Assembly (NCBI RefSeq): GCF_028200735.1
Contig: NZ_JAQKPV010000009.1
Coordinates: forward strand, 186,001 to 250,000
Length of the DNA stretch: 64,000 nt
Direction: 5' to 3'
From: Streptomyces sp. ACA25
GTDB taxonomy: Bacteria; Actinomycetota; Actinomycetes; Streptomycetales; Streptomycetaceae
The notes under the pieces are model-generated. The model was not told the origin of the DNA, did not search any database, and saw nothing but the letters and a program-made list of their open reading frames with translations. The position numbers were made by a program, and so were the translations under genes. Numbering within the stretch: position 1 is the first letter of the stretch; every line of letters starts with the position of its first letter. Of the stretch, positions 1-8,107 are shown one piece after another.

Positions 1-833
1 CAGTCACCACCGGGAAGCGGGTGACGGCCGGTGGCCAGCAACCCGGCGGTGCGTCCCCGCAGCGCGGCCAGCTCGGCCGGGCTGAGCAGCGCGGCCAGTC
101 GGCCGGCCGGCGCGCGTCCGGCGGCCAGTGCGGCGTCGAAGCCGCGCAGGGCTTCCAGAACGGCCCCGGGCAGCGGCTCGCCCGCCCACCCCCACAACAG
201 AGTGCGCAACTTGTTCTCGGTGTGAAAGGTCACACCGTGGTCGATGGCGTGCAGCCGTCCGTCCGGGCCCGGCAGGAGGTGGCCCCCCTTGCGGTCGGCG
301 TTGTTGATCACCGCGTCCAGGGCGGCGAGCCGGCGCAGCCGCGGGTCGTCGGCGTGCACGAGCAGCGCGGTCCGCCCGGCGTCGAGCCGGGCGTGCCCGA
401 CCGCCTTCCATCCGGGCCCCGGCTCGTCGCCCTCGACCAGAGCCAGCAGCCCCTCGGTCTCCTGCCGGGCGGCCGACACCTCCGCGGGGTCCGCGTCAGG
501 GGTGGGTCCGACCCAGAGCTGGCACATCCCCTCCCCGTGCGGGCCGTCGCGCAGCACCGTGAGCGGCACCAGGTCCCAGCCCAGCGCCCGGCTGACGGTG
601 TGCGCGGCGACCTCCCGCCGGGCCAGTGAGCCGTCGGGGAAGTCCCACAGCGGACGCTCCCCCGCGACAGGCTTGTAGACGCAGGGCGCGGATCGGCCGC
701 CGAGCTCCACAGTGGCGTAGAGCACCGCGTTGGAGGCGTCGGGGATCCTCCCGTGCACCGTCAGCTCTCCGTGGGTCAGGAGCTCCTCGTCGGTTACGCC
801 GGTCCGCGGCGGTACCCGTTCTGGCGCGGGCAT
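1..833 (-). CDS. SCO1664 family protein (kinase-fold-like), cut by the window edge
   Basis: The frame stays open from an ATG at 831-833 to the left edge, giving 277 codons without a stop, so the C-terminus is missing. The protein begins MPAPERVPPRTGVTDEELL and contains ASNAVLYATVELGG, a lysine in CVYKPVAGERPLWDFPDG, and INNADRKGGHLL followed by DHGVTFH. I recognise these as the SCO1664-type family, which resembles phosphatidylinositol 3/4-kinase folds: the ND-R-K and D-HG segments would be the catalytic and metal-binding loops. The substrate is unknown. It overlaps the end of the DUF3090 gene by 40 bases and lies downstream of it on the same strand, a conserved actinobacterial order with the phosphomutase upstream. 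I chose this start because it opens the conserved N-terminus; a later in-frame start would lose it. Confidence 0.8.
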   Translation of the reverse strand, partial: MPAPERVPPRTGVTDEELLTHGELTVHGRIPDASNAVLYATVELGGRSAPCVYKPVAGERPLWDFPDGSLARREVAAHTVSRALGWDLVPLTVLRDGPHGEGMCQLWVGPTPDADPAEVSAARQETEGLLALVEGDEPGPGWKAVGHARLDAGRTALLVHADDPRLRRLAALDAVINNADRKGGHLLPGPDGRLHAIDHGVTFHTENKLRTLLWGWAGEPLPGAVLEALRGFDAALAAGRAPAGRLAALLSPAELAALRGRTAGLLATGRHPLPGGD

Positions 834-1387
834 ACGTGTCCCTCCGGGTCGAGCGGCAGGCTGCACAGCGGGCACGGGGGCCGTCCGGCGTTCACGACTT
901 CCTGAGCGCGTTTGGCGAAGGCCCGGGCCATAGTGCCGCTGAGGCGCACCCGAAGCATCGGCGGGCCGTTCTCGTCGTCCCGCAGGAGTTGCTCCTCGGC
1001 CTCGGCGAACTCCTCCTCGGAGTCGGCCTCGAGCTCGACCAGAGCCTGCGCCTCCACGATCATGCGCTCCCCGTCCCCGTCCCAGGCGAGCGCCATGGTC
1101 CCGACCCTGAACTCCTCCTCCACGGGGGTCTGGAGGGGAGCGGTGTCGGTGAGTTCGGCCGGCGCGACGGCGGGCACCGTGGTACTTCCGCCGGACCGGC
1201 GCACGACTTCGTCCAGGAGCTCGTCCATGCGCTCGGCGAGGGCCTCGACCTGTGCCTTCTCCAGGGCGACGCTGGTGGTGCGGACGGCGTCGGATGCCTG
1301 CAGGAAGAAGGTACGGCGGCCAGGCAGCCCGACGGTTCCGGCGACGAACCGGTCCGGAGGGTCGTAAAGGTAGACCTGACGGGACAA
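794..1387 (-). CDS. DUF3090 family protein with C-terminal zinc-ribbon-like motif
   Basis: This 197-residue protein begins MSRQVYLYDPPDRFVAGTVGLPGRRTFFLQA, the signature start of DUF3090. The middle is acidic and helical (DSEEEFAEAEEQLLRDD), and the end carries CPLCSLPLDPEGHVCPRQNG, a CxxC...HxC arrangement that could bind zinc. The molecular function of DUF3090 is not known. It sits between the SCO1664-like gene, which it overlaps by 40 bases, and the phosphomutase gene 144 bases upstream, an order repeated in many Streptomyces and mycobacteria. That suggests one functional unit of three proteins. Length agrees with the family. Confidence 0.85.
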   Translation of the reverse strand: MSRQVYLYDPPDRFVAGTVGLPGRRTFFLQASDAVRTTSVALEKAQVEALAERMDELLDEVVRRSGGSTTVPAVAPAELTDTAPLQTPVEEEFRVGTMALAWDGDGERMIVEAQALVELEADSEEEFAEAEEQLLRDDENGPPMLRVRLSGTMARAFAKRAQEVVNAGRPPCPLCSLPLDPEGHVCPRQNGYRRGPA

Positions 1388-1531
1388 CGTACTGCTCCCT
1401 GGAGATCGATTACTGAGTCACTGGCACCCTACTGCGGGTGCCGGGCACCGCACCCGCACGGTATGGCCGACCGGTCTCCGTGGGCCGTGGCTCCGGGCCC
1501 GGCGTCACGGGCGAAGGCGACCGGCACGGCA

Positions 1532-2221
1532 CTAAGCGCCGCCGCCGACGGCCGCGTCTCCCCGCTCGGGTGTTACGGCTCCTGCGAGGTCCGGGGCGAG
1601 CCCGCCCAGTTCCCCCGTGTCGCCGAGCCGCAGCAGGAAGGGCCGGTCAGTGGTGTAGCGGATCGCGGTGACCGACGCCGGGCCCGCGGCAATGCGCTGG
1701 AAGAGGTCGAGATGGAGACCGAGGGCGTCGGCCACCAGCGACTTGATGATGTCGCCGTGCGTGCACATCAGCCACAGGGCGTCGGGGCCGTGGTCGCGCT
1801 CGATCCTCCCGGCCCATTCGCGGGCGGCGTCCACTGCCCGGTGCTGCATGGCGCGCAGCGACTCACCGCCCGGGAAAACCGCGGCTGACGGCTGCCGCTG
1901 GACGGTGCTCATCAGCGGTTCCTCGGCCAGCTCGGCCAGCTTGCGGCCGGTCCACTCCCCGTAGTCGCACTCCACGATCCGGTCCTCCGCCCGCACCGGC
2001 AGCTCCGGACGGGCGGCACGCAGCGGCTCGAGTGTCTCCCGGCAGCGCTGCAACGGACTGTGCGCGGCGGCAACCAGCGGCACTCCGGACAGCCGGCCGG
2101 GAAGCGCGGCGGCCTGTTCGGCCCCGAGCTCGTCCAGTCCGACTCCGGGCGTCCGCCCGGCGAGCACACCCGCGGAGTTGGCGGCGGTCCGGCCGTGCCG
2201 GACGAGCAGGAGAGTGGGCAT
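1532..2221 (-). CDS. Histidine phosphatase family protein, MSMEG_4193-type phosphomutase
   Basis: The predicted 229-residue product begins MPTLLLVRHGRTAANSAG, with the phosphohistidine RHG motif at residues 8-10. ERDHGPDALWLMCTHGDIIKSLVADALG near the middle supplies the second catalytic histidine. This places it in the phosphoglycerate-mutase-like histidine phosphatases and specifically in the MSMEG_4193 group found beside DUF3090 and SCO1664-like proteins. The physiological substrate is not established. The frame stays open 39 codons upstream, but that stretch is arginine- and proline-rich with no family similarity, so I start at the ATG that opens directly into the phosphatase fold. The gene is head-to-tail with the F420 oxidoreductase 159 bases upstream. 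Confidence 0.85.
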   Translation of the reverse strand: MPTLLLVRHGRTAANSAGVLAGRTPGVGLDELGAEQAAALPGRLSGVPLVAAAHSPLQRCRETLEPLRAARPELPVRAEDRIVECDYGEWTGRKLAELAEEPLMSTVQRQPSAAVFPGGESLRAMQHRAVDAAREWAGRIERDHGPDALWLMCTHGDIIKSLVADALGLHLDLFQRIAAGPASVTAIRYTTDRPFLLRLGDTGELGGLAPDLAGAVTPERGDAAVGGGA

Positions 2222-2380
2222 GCCCCTCAGCCTACGGGTCCCCGCCCGGGCGCCCCCCGGGCCGCCGCGCGACCGCGCGGGGACCCGGGGCGGGGCACCG
2301 GGTGACGGCCGTGGCCGAGTGGTGTCCCGACACGCCACGGGTCTGGTGTTCCGGGCGCCCGAGCAGCCCGGGAAGCCGGG

Positions 2381-3430
2381 TCAGGCCAGGCCGGCCCGCT
2401 CCAGCGCTTCGACTCCCGCGCGCAGCCCGGCGACCCGCTCCTCCAGGGTGAAGCCGGCGGGAGCCAGGGACAGGGTGGTCACGCCGGCCTCGGCGTAGGC
2501 CCGCATGCGGTCGGCGATCCGCTCCACCGGCCCGATCAGCGTGGTGGAGTCGATGAACTCCAGGGGCACCGCCGCGGCCGCGCCGTCCTTGTCGCCCGCC
2601 AGGTACTTTTCCTGGATCTCGGCCGCCGCCTGCTCGTATCCCATGCGCTGGGCGAGCTTGTTGTAGAAGTTCTGCTTCCGGCTGCCCATACCGCCGAGGT
2701 AGAGGGCGGTATAGGGCCGGAAATGGTCGGCCATCGCCGGAACGTCGTCACCGACGGCCATCGGCACGGTCGGCACGACATCGAACCCGTCCATGTCCAG
2801 CCCTGCTTTGGCACGGCCCGCCCGCACCGATCCGAGAGTGGTCTCCTCAGCGTGCTCCGGCGCGAACAGGACGAGCAACGCGCCGTCGGCGATCTCCCCG
2901 GTCTGCTCCAGGTTCTTCGGACCGATGGCGGCGATGTACAGCGGGATCCGCTCCCGGACCGGATGCACGGTGAGCTTGATGGGCTTTCCCGGACCGTCGG
3001 GCAGCGGCAGAGTCCAGTGTTCCCCTTCGTGGATGAGCCGCTCGCGGGACATGGCCTTGCGGACGATCTCGACGTACTCACGGGTGCGGGCGAGCGGCTT
3101 GTCGAAGCGCACGCCGTACCAGCCTTCCGACACCTGAGGTCCGGAGACACCGAGGCCGAGCCGGAAGCGGCCGCCGGACAGCGAGTCGAGGGTGGCGGCG
3201 GTCATCGCCGTCATGGCCGGCGCCCGGGCCGGGATCTGGAGGATTGCGGCGCCGACGTCGATGCGTTCGGTCTGGGCGGCCACCCAGGACAGCACCGTCG
3301 GCGCGTCGGAGCCGTAGGCCTCGGCGGCCCAGCACACGGCGTAGCCGAGCCGGTCGGCCTCCTGTGCGACCGCGAGATTGTCCGCGTCCATCCCGGCACC
3401 CCAGTAGCCGAGATTGATCCCGAGTCGCAT
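2381..3430 (-). CDS. LLM-class F420-dependent oxidoreductase
   Basis: This 349-residue protein starts MRLGINLGYWGAGMDADNLAVAQEADRLG and continues with GSDAPTVLSWVAAQTERIDVGAAILQIPARAPAMTAMTAATLDSLSGGRFRLGLGVSGPQ. That is the characteristic N-terminal half of luciferase-like monooxygenases using coenzyme F420. The substrate cannot be told from sequence. A clear ribosome binding site (GAGGAG) lies a few bases before the ATG. The same frame runs another 280 codons upstream, but that part is antisense to the divergent HHH/RecD-like gene and has no family similarity, so I excluded it. A perfect 12-base palindrome sits just upstream of the ribosome binding site and may be a repressor site. Confidence 0.88.
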   Translation of the reverse strand: MRLGINLGYWGAGMDADNLAVAQEADRLGYAVCWAAEAYGSDAPTVLSWVAAQTERIDVGAAILQIPARAPAMTAMTAATLDSLSGGRFRLGLGVSGPQVSEGWYGVRFDKPLARTREYVEIVRKAMSRERLIHEGEHWTLPLPDGPGKPIKLTVHPVRERIPLYIAAIGPKNLEQTGEIADGALLVLFAPEHAEETTLGSVRAGRAKAGLDMDGFDVVPTVPMAVGDDVPAMADHFRPYTALYLGGMGSRKQNFYNKLAQRMGYEQAAAEIQEKYLAGDKDGAAAAVPLEFIDSTTLIGPVERIADRMRAYAEAGVTTLSLAPAGFTLEERVAGLRAGVEALERAGLA

Positions 3431-3444
3431 GATGACTCCTCTTC

Positions 3445-3456
3445 TACCGATCGGTA
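3445..3456. promoter_or_regulatory. Palindromic putative operator (TACCGATCGGTA)
   Basis: The perfect palindrome TACCGATCGGTA lies 15 bases upstream of the oxidoreductase ATG at 3430, directly before its ribosome binding site, in the gap shared with the divergent HHH/RecD-like gene. Its size and symmetry resemble TetR-family operators of actinobacteria. No regulator gene is adjacent, so the binding protein is unknown. Confidence 0.4.
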
Positions 3457-3737
3457 ACCTATGTGGTCCCCCGGACTCTAGCCTGCGGCCGAGCCTGCGC
3501 TCAACGGACCCGGGCCCCCACGACCCTGCGGGGCGGCTCGCGGCCACCGGCTCAGCACGTGCTCGTCCGGGCACGGGCACCTGCCCGGCAACGTGCCCCG
3601 ACACCCGGAGCGCGCACCGCGGACCAGCGGGAGGACCCCTGTCGGTGGCGGAGCTTAGTCTTCCCCCTAGATCCGCCCGGCGCCGGACGACACGTCCGCC
3701 CGGCGCACCGCAATTCCGACCAGGACTGGAGCTCGCT

Positions 3738-5753
3738 GTGACCACCGAGAGCGAACCGGCACCGGGCTCCGGCACCGGGCGTGCGGAGCCGGCCGTCCCC
3801 CGCAAGCAGGCAGTGGCGCAGGAGCAGGGCCCGCCCGGGGACCCGGGAAGGCCCGCCGAGGCAGGGCCTTCACAGGACAGGGCCGAGGCGTTGCGTGCCG
3901 CGGTACGAGCAGTGGAGAGCGGGGAGCAGCCCGCGGCGGCCTTCTTCAGCCGTCCCGAGCCGCCCCCCCGCCCGCAGCCGGTCTCCGGGCCCTCCGCCCC
4001 GGGGCCGGTCCCCGAAGGACTGCCCGCGCTGCTGAGCGCGGGCGGCGCGCCCGAGTCGCTGGCCGGGGCGGTCGCGGCAGCCCTGGGCGAGCAGGCCGAG
4101 GCGCTGCTGCGCTCCGACCCCTGGCAGCTGCTGGCGGTCGCCGGCGTGCGGCCGGAGCAGGCGGATGCCTTTGCCCGGGCCCTGCTGGGCCCGGAGTGCG
4201 GCCCGGGGGACGCGCGGCGGGCACAGGCACTCACCGTCTGGCTGCTGGAACGGGCGGCCCGGGCCGGCCACACCGCCGTGGAGCCGGGGGCCGTGAGCCG
4301 GGACTTGGCTCAGCACGCCGTGCCGGACCCCGACGCCGCGGTGCGCGAGGCGATCGAGTCGGGGGCGGTACTGGTACTCCAGGACCCGCTGCCCGGCGCC
4401 GCGGAGGCCGGTGGCCCCGGGGGACCGGAGACGGCGGACGGGCAGGAGGAGCCCGCCGGGCCGTCTGTGCGCCTGCTCCTGGGGCTCGACCGCTACGCCG
4501 TGGCCGAGGAGTCACTCGCCGACGGCCTGGCCCGGCTCCGCAGTACCTTCTCCCCTCCGTCGGAGGAAAACGCCGCGGCCTGGGAGGCGGCCGCCGAGGC
4601 TGCCCCCTCACCGTCCGCCGCCGAGCTGATCAGAACGGTTGCGGGCAGCCCTGTGGTGGTGCACACCGGCGGGGAGGCCGCCCGGGCCGAGCCCGCCGCG
4701 CTGGCCACCGCGGCCGGCCGGCTCGGCCTGCGGACGTGTGCCGCCGCGCACACCGAGGACGGGCGCCACCGCCTCGTGGCAGCTCTCTCCTCCGGAGAGG
4801 GGGAGGAACCCTGCCCGGCGGTGACCGTGAGCGGCCTGCTCGCCGGCCGGGAAGGCCCCGGGCGGGACGAGGAGGGAGCGCTCGCTCTGGACCTGCTGAT
4901 CGTGCTGGACGCTCCTCAGCTCTCCGCCGAGGATGCTGCCGCCCTGGTGGAATCGCTGCCCGATGAGGCCCGGCTGGTGCTCAGCGGGGACCCTCACGTG
5001 CTGGGGTCGGCCGGAGCCGGCCAGGTGCTGGCCGATGTCCGCGCTTCCGGAGCCGCACGGCGAGTGGTGTCCCGCACGCCTGACCCCGGTCCCGTCGGGG
5101 AGCTCGTCTCCGGGATCGCCGTCGGGGAGCTGAACCGGGTCGAGGCGCCGGAGAAGGAGGTCGTCACCGTGCCCGTGCGCGATCCGGGAGAGGCCGTGCA
5201 CCGGACGGTGCAACTGGTGACCGAGTCGATTCCCCGGGCTTTCGGGGCCGCGGCCGGCGACATCCCGGTGATCACCCCCGGGCACGGTGGCGCGGCGGGC
5301 ACCAGGGCTCTCAACGCGGCGCTGAAGGAGCGGCTGAACCCCGGTCCGGGGCGGTTCGGGGGCTTCGACACCGGGGACCGGATCAGCTACTCCCCCGCGC
5401 CCGGTCATCTCCGGCCCGGCACGGTGACCGGCGCGGACAGCACCGGGCTGCAGCTGGACTGCGGGGGCCTGCAGATCAACGTGGCCCCGGAGCGGGTAGC
5501 CGGAACGGTGCGGCACGGCTGGGCGCTGACCGCCCACCAGGCCGTCGGCCATCGCTGGCCGGCCGTGGTGGTGGTACTTCCCGGGGACGCCGGGCCGGCC
5601 CTGGACCGCTCCTGGGTCTACACCGCGTTCAGCCGCGCCGAGCGGCACCTCTCCGTGGTGCAGGGCGTGGGGCCCGAGCTGGCCCGGGCGGTCACCGGGG
5701 CCGCGTCAACGGCCCGGACGACCCGCCTGCCCGCCCTGCTGCCCCCGCCCTGA
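3738..5753 (+). CDS. Helix-hairpin-helix protein related to RecD2 helicases, ATPase motifs degenerate
   Basis: The GTG at 3738 follows GGAG at proper spacing and gives 671 residues; upstream frame is shadow. After an acidic low-complexity N-terminus, residues about 100-230 resemble the RecD2 N-terminal HHH region (LLRSDPWQLLAVAGVRPEQADAFARALLG, RLLLGLDRYAVAEESLADGLARL). The C-terminus resembles the helicase 2B region: HGWALTAHQAVGHRWPAVVVVLP and SWVYTAFSRAERHLSVV match RecD motifs V and VI in character. The region that should hold the Walker A GxxxxGKT loop (VVVHTGGEAARAEPAA) lacks the lysine, and the Walker B position reads LLIVLDAPQLS, without the usual glutamate. It may bind DNA without unwinding it. 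The family recurs in Streptomyces in this setting; its role is not known. Confidence 0.72.
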   Translation: MTTESEPAPGSGTGRAEPAVPRKQAVAQEQGPPGDPGRPAEAGPSQDRAEALRAAVRAVESGEQPAAAFFSRPEPPPRPQPVSGPSAPGPVPEGLPALLSAGGAPESLAGAVAAALGEQAEALLRSDPWQLLAVAGVRPEQADAFARALLGPECGPGDARRAQALTVWLLERAARAGHTAVEPGAVSRDLAQHAVPDPDAAVREAIESGAVLVLQDPLPGAAEAGGPGGPETADGQEEPAGPSVRLLLGLDRYAVAEESLADGLARLRSTFSPPSEENAAAWEAAAEAAPSPSAAELIRTVAGSPVVVHTGGEAARAEPAALATAAGRLGLRTCAAAHTEDGRHRLVAALSSGEGEEPCPAVTVSGLLAGREGPGRDEEGALALDLLIVLDAPQLSAEDAAALVESLPDEARLVLSGDPHVLGSAGAGQVLADVRASGAARRVVSRTPDPGPVGELVSGIAVGELNRVEAPEKEVVTVPVRDPGEAVHRTVQLVTESIPRAFGAAAGDIPVITPGHGGAAGTRALNAALKERLNPGPGRFGGFDTGDRISYSPAPGHLRPGTVTGADSTGLQLDCGGLQINVAPERVAGTVRHGWALTAHQAVGHRWPAVVVVLPGDAGPALDRSWVYTAFSRAERHLSVVQGVGPELARAVTGAASTARTTRLPALLPPP

Positions 5754-5830
5754 GCCCGGCAGGCCCCGGACATCCGCGACGTGCGGGGAAGCCGGGGCCG
5801 CGCTCCGCCGGCCGCGGCATGGGCGGCGGA

Positions 5831-6499
5831 TCAGAGCGGGCTTTTCGGGTCCTCCTCGTCGAATGCCTCACTGACGTCGAACCGGCACACCACGCTTTCC
5901 GGGTCGATGCCCTCGAACGGCGCGGCCAGCCACTCCCCCGGCTCCGGCCGGTCCTCGCTCGCCACCACCCAGGTGGTGGCGTCGCCCTCCTCCAGGCCGA
6001 ACTCCTGGTGCCGGGTGGCGATCTCGTCAGGCTCGAACTCGCCGAACAGCACGCCGAGGGCGGCGTACATGCTGTGTCCGGCGGCCTCAGAGCCGCCGGG
6101 CTGGTCCACGGCGCTTTCCGGATCGAGCGCGGTGACACGTTCGGCCTGCGCGAGCAGCCGCCGCTGGTCGACCACGGCGTAGTCACGGCGGATGAGAACG
6201 CTGAGTGTCTCCGGATCCTCGGGCCCCGTGTACGCGGTGGTGGCGTCGGTGCCCGGCACCTCGAACGGGGTGACCTCGTCGTAGACGTCGTACAGCAGTT
6301 CGTCGTACACCTCACCGGCGGCAGCCAGCTCGTTGAACGCGGTGAACACCTCGCCGTCCGCCCGATCGGCGGCATCGACGTCGGTATCGGCGGTGGAAGC
6401 GCGTCGTTCCACGGCTTCCAGGTGCCGGTCGAGCGCCTGCTTCAGCGCCTCGGCGGCGGCTCGGACCTCGGCAGCGGTGCGCTGCACAGCATCAGACAT
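5831..6499 (-). CDS. Conserved hypothetical acidic protein
   Basis: This 222-residue acidic protein begins MSDAVQRTAAEVRAAAEALKQALDRHLEAVERRA, a predicted long amphipathic helix. A globular segment follows (AFNELAAAGEVYDELLYDVYDEVTPFEV, DPETLSVLIRRDYAVVDQRRLLAQAERV), and it ends in acidic EAFDEEDPKSPL. No signal peptide, membrane segment or catalytic motif is visible. I recognise the type as a conserved Streptomyces protein of unknown function, not a named family. It converges with the RecD-like gene and diverges from the DUF5703 gene; the start codons of the latter pair are about 40 bases apart, so they share a promoter region. Confidence 0.75.
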   Translation of the reverse strand: MSDAVQRTAAEVRAAAEALKQALDRHLEAVERRASTADTDVDAADRADGEVFTAFNELAAAGEVYDELLYDVYDEVTPFEVPGTDATTAYTGPEDPETLSVLIRRDYAVVDQRRLLAQAERVTALDPESAVDQPGGSEAAGHSMYAALGVLFGEFEPDEIATRHQEFGLEEGDATTWVVASEDRPEPGEWLAAPFEGIDPESVVCRFDVSEAFDEEDPKSPL

Positions 6500-6546
6500 A
6501 CCTCAGACGGTATCGGCTTCCGGGCCTTGCCCGCACAATGGGAGCG

Positions 6547-6735
6547 ATGCCGGAATACGAGTTTCGCGATGTGTACGTTCCGCGGGGGGTGTCCCGCACC
6601 GCCACGACGCGTCTGCTGACCGACCATGCGGAGTACGGGCACTGGGAATTGGCCCGGGTTCGCCGGTATCCCGACGGCAGCCGACGGGTCCGCCTGAGAC
6701 GGCGGATCATCCGTCAGGTCCGGGCCACCTGGTGA
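6547..6735 (+). CDS. DUF5703 family small basic protein
   Basis: The product begins MPEYEFRDVYVPRGVSRTATTRLLTDHAEYGHWELARVRRYPDG and ends with an arginine-rich helix (RRVRLRRRIIRQVRATW). This is the DUF5703 signature, a 60-65-residue protein highly conserved in Streptomyces with no known function. An ATG nine bases earlier (6538) is also in frame. Neither has a good ribosome binding site, so the mRNA may be leaderless; I chose the ATG matching the usual family start. It converges with the long chaplin gene, separated by a hairpin. Confidence 0.85.
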   Translation: MPEYEFRDVYVPRGVSRTATTRLLTDHAEYGHWELARVRRYPDGSRRVRLRRRIIRQVRATW

Positions 6736-6757
6736 CGCCGCACCGGCCCCGGACAGC

Positions 6758-6796
6758 CTGTGGCGTGCGCCCGCCGGTCGCGGACTCACGCCACAG
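6758..6796. terminator. Bidirectional hairpin between DUF5703 and chaplin genes
   Basis: Two perfect 10-base arms (CTGTGGCGTG and CACGCCACAG) are separated by 19 bases in the gap between two convergent genes. There is no T-tract, which is common for actinobacterial terminators. Confidence 0.5.
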
Positions 6797-6811
6797 GGAC
6801 ACCGGGGACGA

Positions 6812-7591
6812 TCAGCCCTGCTGGACCGCCCGGGCACGCCGGTAGAGCACGGCACCGCCGACCAGCAGACCTGCCGCGATCGGCAGGGCGGCGCCCAGCT
6901 CGGATCCGCCGGTCTGCGCCAGCTGCGCCCCGGTCTCGGCGGCCGGGGCCGCCGCCTCCTGCGGCTCCTCAGGAGCCTCTTCGGACTCCTCAGGAGCCCC
7001 GGGTACGGTCGGCTCCTCCGGCACCTCGGGAGCCTCCGGCGTCTCGGGAACTTCCGGGACCTCAGGAACCTCCGGGACCTCCGGGACCTCCGGGACCTCA
7101 GGGACCTCCGGGACCGGCGGCGTCGGCGGCGTCGGCGGCGTCGGCTGGCCCGCTTCGTTGACGCAGGAGTTGCCGTACGCCGGGTTGAGCGCACCTGCAG
7201 CGTCCACGGAGTTGCCGCAGACGTTCACCGGCACGTGCACCGGCGCCTGGATGACGTTGCCGGAGCCGATGCCCGGCGAGTTCTGAGCCGTCCCCTCAGC
7301 CGTGGCGCCTCCCCCCTGGGACGGCTGCTCCACGGCGTCACCGCCACCGCCGGTGTTCTCGCAGTTGTTCCCGAATGCCGGGCTGAGCGCACCGATCACG
7401 TTGACCGTGTTGCCGCAGACGTTCACCGGCACGTGCACCGGCGCCTGGATGACGTTCCCCGACAGTACGCCCGGCGAGTTGGCCGCGCTGCCGTACGCCT
7501 GGGAGTCCGCGTGCGCGGTGCCGCCCGTGATCGCGAGCACGCCCCCGGCGGCGGCTACGGAGATCAGGCCCTTTCTGGTGACCTGTCGCAT
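6812..7591 (-). CDS. chpC: Long, sortase-anchored chaplin (ChpC-like)
   Basis: The 259-residue precursor has a signal peptide (MRQVTRKGLISVAAAGGVLAITGGTAHA). Two chaplin domains follow, at about residues 30-78 and 102-143, each with SPG(V/I)xSGNVIQAPVHVPVNVCGN and a second cysteine in GN(N/S)C. A spacer of PEV repeats comes next. The end carries the sortase motif LAQTGG about 35 residues before the C-terminus, then a hydrophobic helix and RR tail. Long chaplins are attached to the cell wall by class E sortases and help short chaplins coat aerial hyphae with amyloid fibrils. AGGGGAA precedes the ATG; the open frame before it is non-coding. Together with the short chaplin upstream it matches the S. 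coelicolor chpC-chpH pair, so the symbol is by synteny and architecture. Confidence 0.92.
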   Translation of the reverse strand: MRQVTRKGLISVAAAGGVLAITGGTAHADSQAYGSAANSPGVLSGNVIQAPVHVPVNVCGNTVNVIGALSPAFGNNCENTGGGGDAVEQPSQGGGATAEGTAQNSPGIGSGNVIQAPVHVPVNVCGNSVDAAGALNPAYGNSCVNEAGQPTPPTPPTPPVPEVPEVPEVPEVPEVPEVPEVPETPEAPEVPEEPTVPGAPEESEEAPEEPQEAAAPAAETGAQLAQTGGSELGAALPIAAGLLVGGAVLYRRARAVQQG

Positions 7592-7666
7592 GGTTGTTCC
7601 CCTGCCTTGTTGCCTCGTGGAGGCGGAGCGGGCCCTCGGGGCGCCCTGCTCCGCCGTAGAACCGGG

Positions 7667-7700
7667 CGGTCCCGGAGCGCAGGCACGCACTCCGGGACCG
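7667..7700 (-). terminator. Hairpin between the short and long chaplin genes
   Basis: Perfect 11-base arms (CGGTCCCGGAG / CTCCGGGACCG) with a 12-base loop lie in the 144-base gap between the two chaplin genes. It could terminate or attenuate transcription from the short-chaplin promoter, letting the two genes be expressed at different levels. Confidence 0.5.
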
Positions 7701-7735
7701 TCCGTGGTCAAGCCCTCGTGAAGTGGGGCGACGCG

Positions 7736-7966
7736 TCAGAAGTTGACGCAGGCGTTGCCGAATGCGGGGTTCAGCACTCCCGCTCCGATGGTGTTGCCGC
7801 AGTCGTTCAGCGGCACGTGCACCGGCGCCTGCACGAGATTGCCGGAGAGAATGCCCGGGGAGTTCACAGCAGCTCCCTGGGCGCCCGCGTCGGCGACGGC
7901 GACGCCGGCGCCCGCGAGCACCAGACCGCCGGTGGCAGCCGCAACGGCGACGACCTTCTTGATCAT
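7736..7966 (-). CDS. chpH: Short secreted chaplin (ChpH-like)
   Basis: The 76-residue precursor has a signal peptide (MIKKVVAVAAATGGLVLAGAGVAVADA) and one chaplin domain: GAAVNSPGILSGNLVQAPVHVPLNDCGNTIGAGVLNPAFGNACVNF. The two cysteines are in the conserved positions. Short chaplins self-assemble into amyloid films that lower surface tension so hyphae can grow into the air. A GAGGAGG ribosome binding site precedes the ATG. The gene lies directly upstream of the long chaplin on the same strand, as chpH does relative to chpC. A BldN-like promoter is visible about 50 bases upstream. ChpE or another short chaplin is possible, but the neighbourhood favours ChpH. Confidence 0.92.
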   Translation of the reverse strand: MIKKVVAVAAATGGLVLAGAGVAVADAGAQGAAVNSPGILSGNLVQAPVHVPLNDCGNTIGAGVLNPAFGNACVNF

Positions 7967-8015
7967 TCTTCCTCCTCATTGACAACCGCGATCCCAGCCG
8001 GGGACCGCACCACGA

Positions 8016-8043
8016 CCAACGAAGGCGGAGGGACGAAGCTACG
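8016..8043 (-). promoter_or_regulatory. Putative BldN-type sigma promoter of the chaplin genes
   Basis: On the minus strand CGTAGC (8043-8038) and CGTTGG (8021-8016) are separated by exactly 16 bases. The developmental sigma factor BldN recognises promoters close to CGTAAC-N16/17-CGTTGA, and chaplin genes are its known targets. The predicted transcript would start near 8008, leaving a leader of about 40 bases before the short chaplin ATG. Confidence 0.6.
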
Positions 8044-8107
8044 ACCACACCACAGGGTTCACCCTCCCCGGTGAATGTCGTGCATCAGTACGCATGCTCG
8101 CTGAGGC

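Noticed and set aside
3431..4273. Minus-strand extension making the F420 oxidoreductase 630 residues long
   Set aside because: It is antisense to the HHH/RecD-like gene, low-complexity, and upstream of a good ribosome binding site and family start.
7041..7110. Tandem PEV-coding repeat read as a DNA repeat element or CRISPR
   Set aside because: It is a low-complexity wall-spanning linker within the long chaplin gene; repeat units have no conserved spacer structure.
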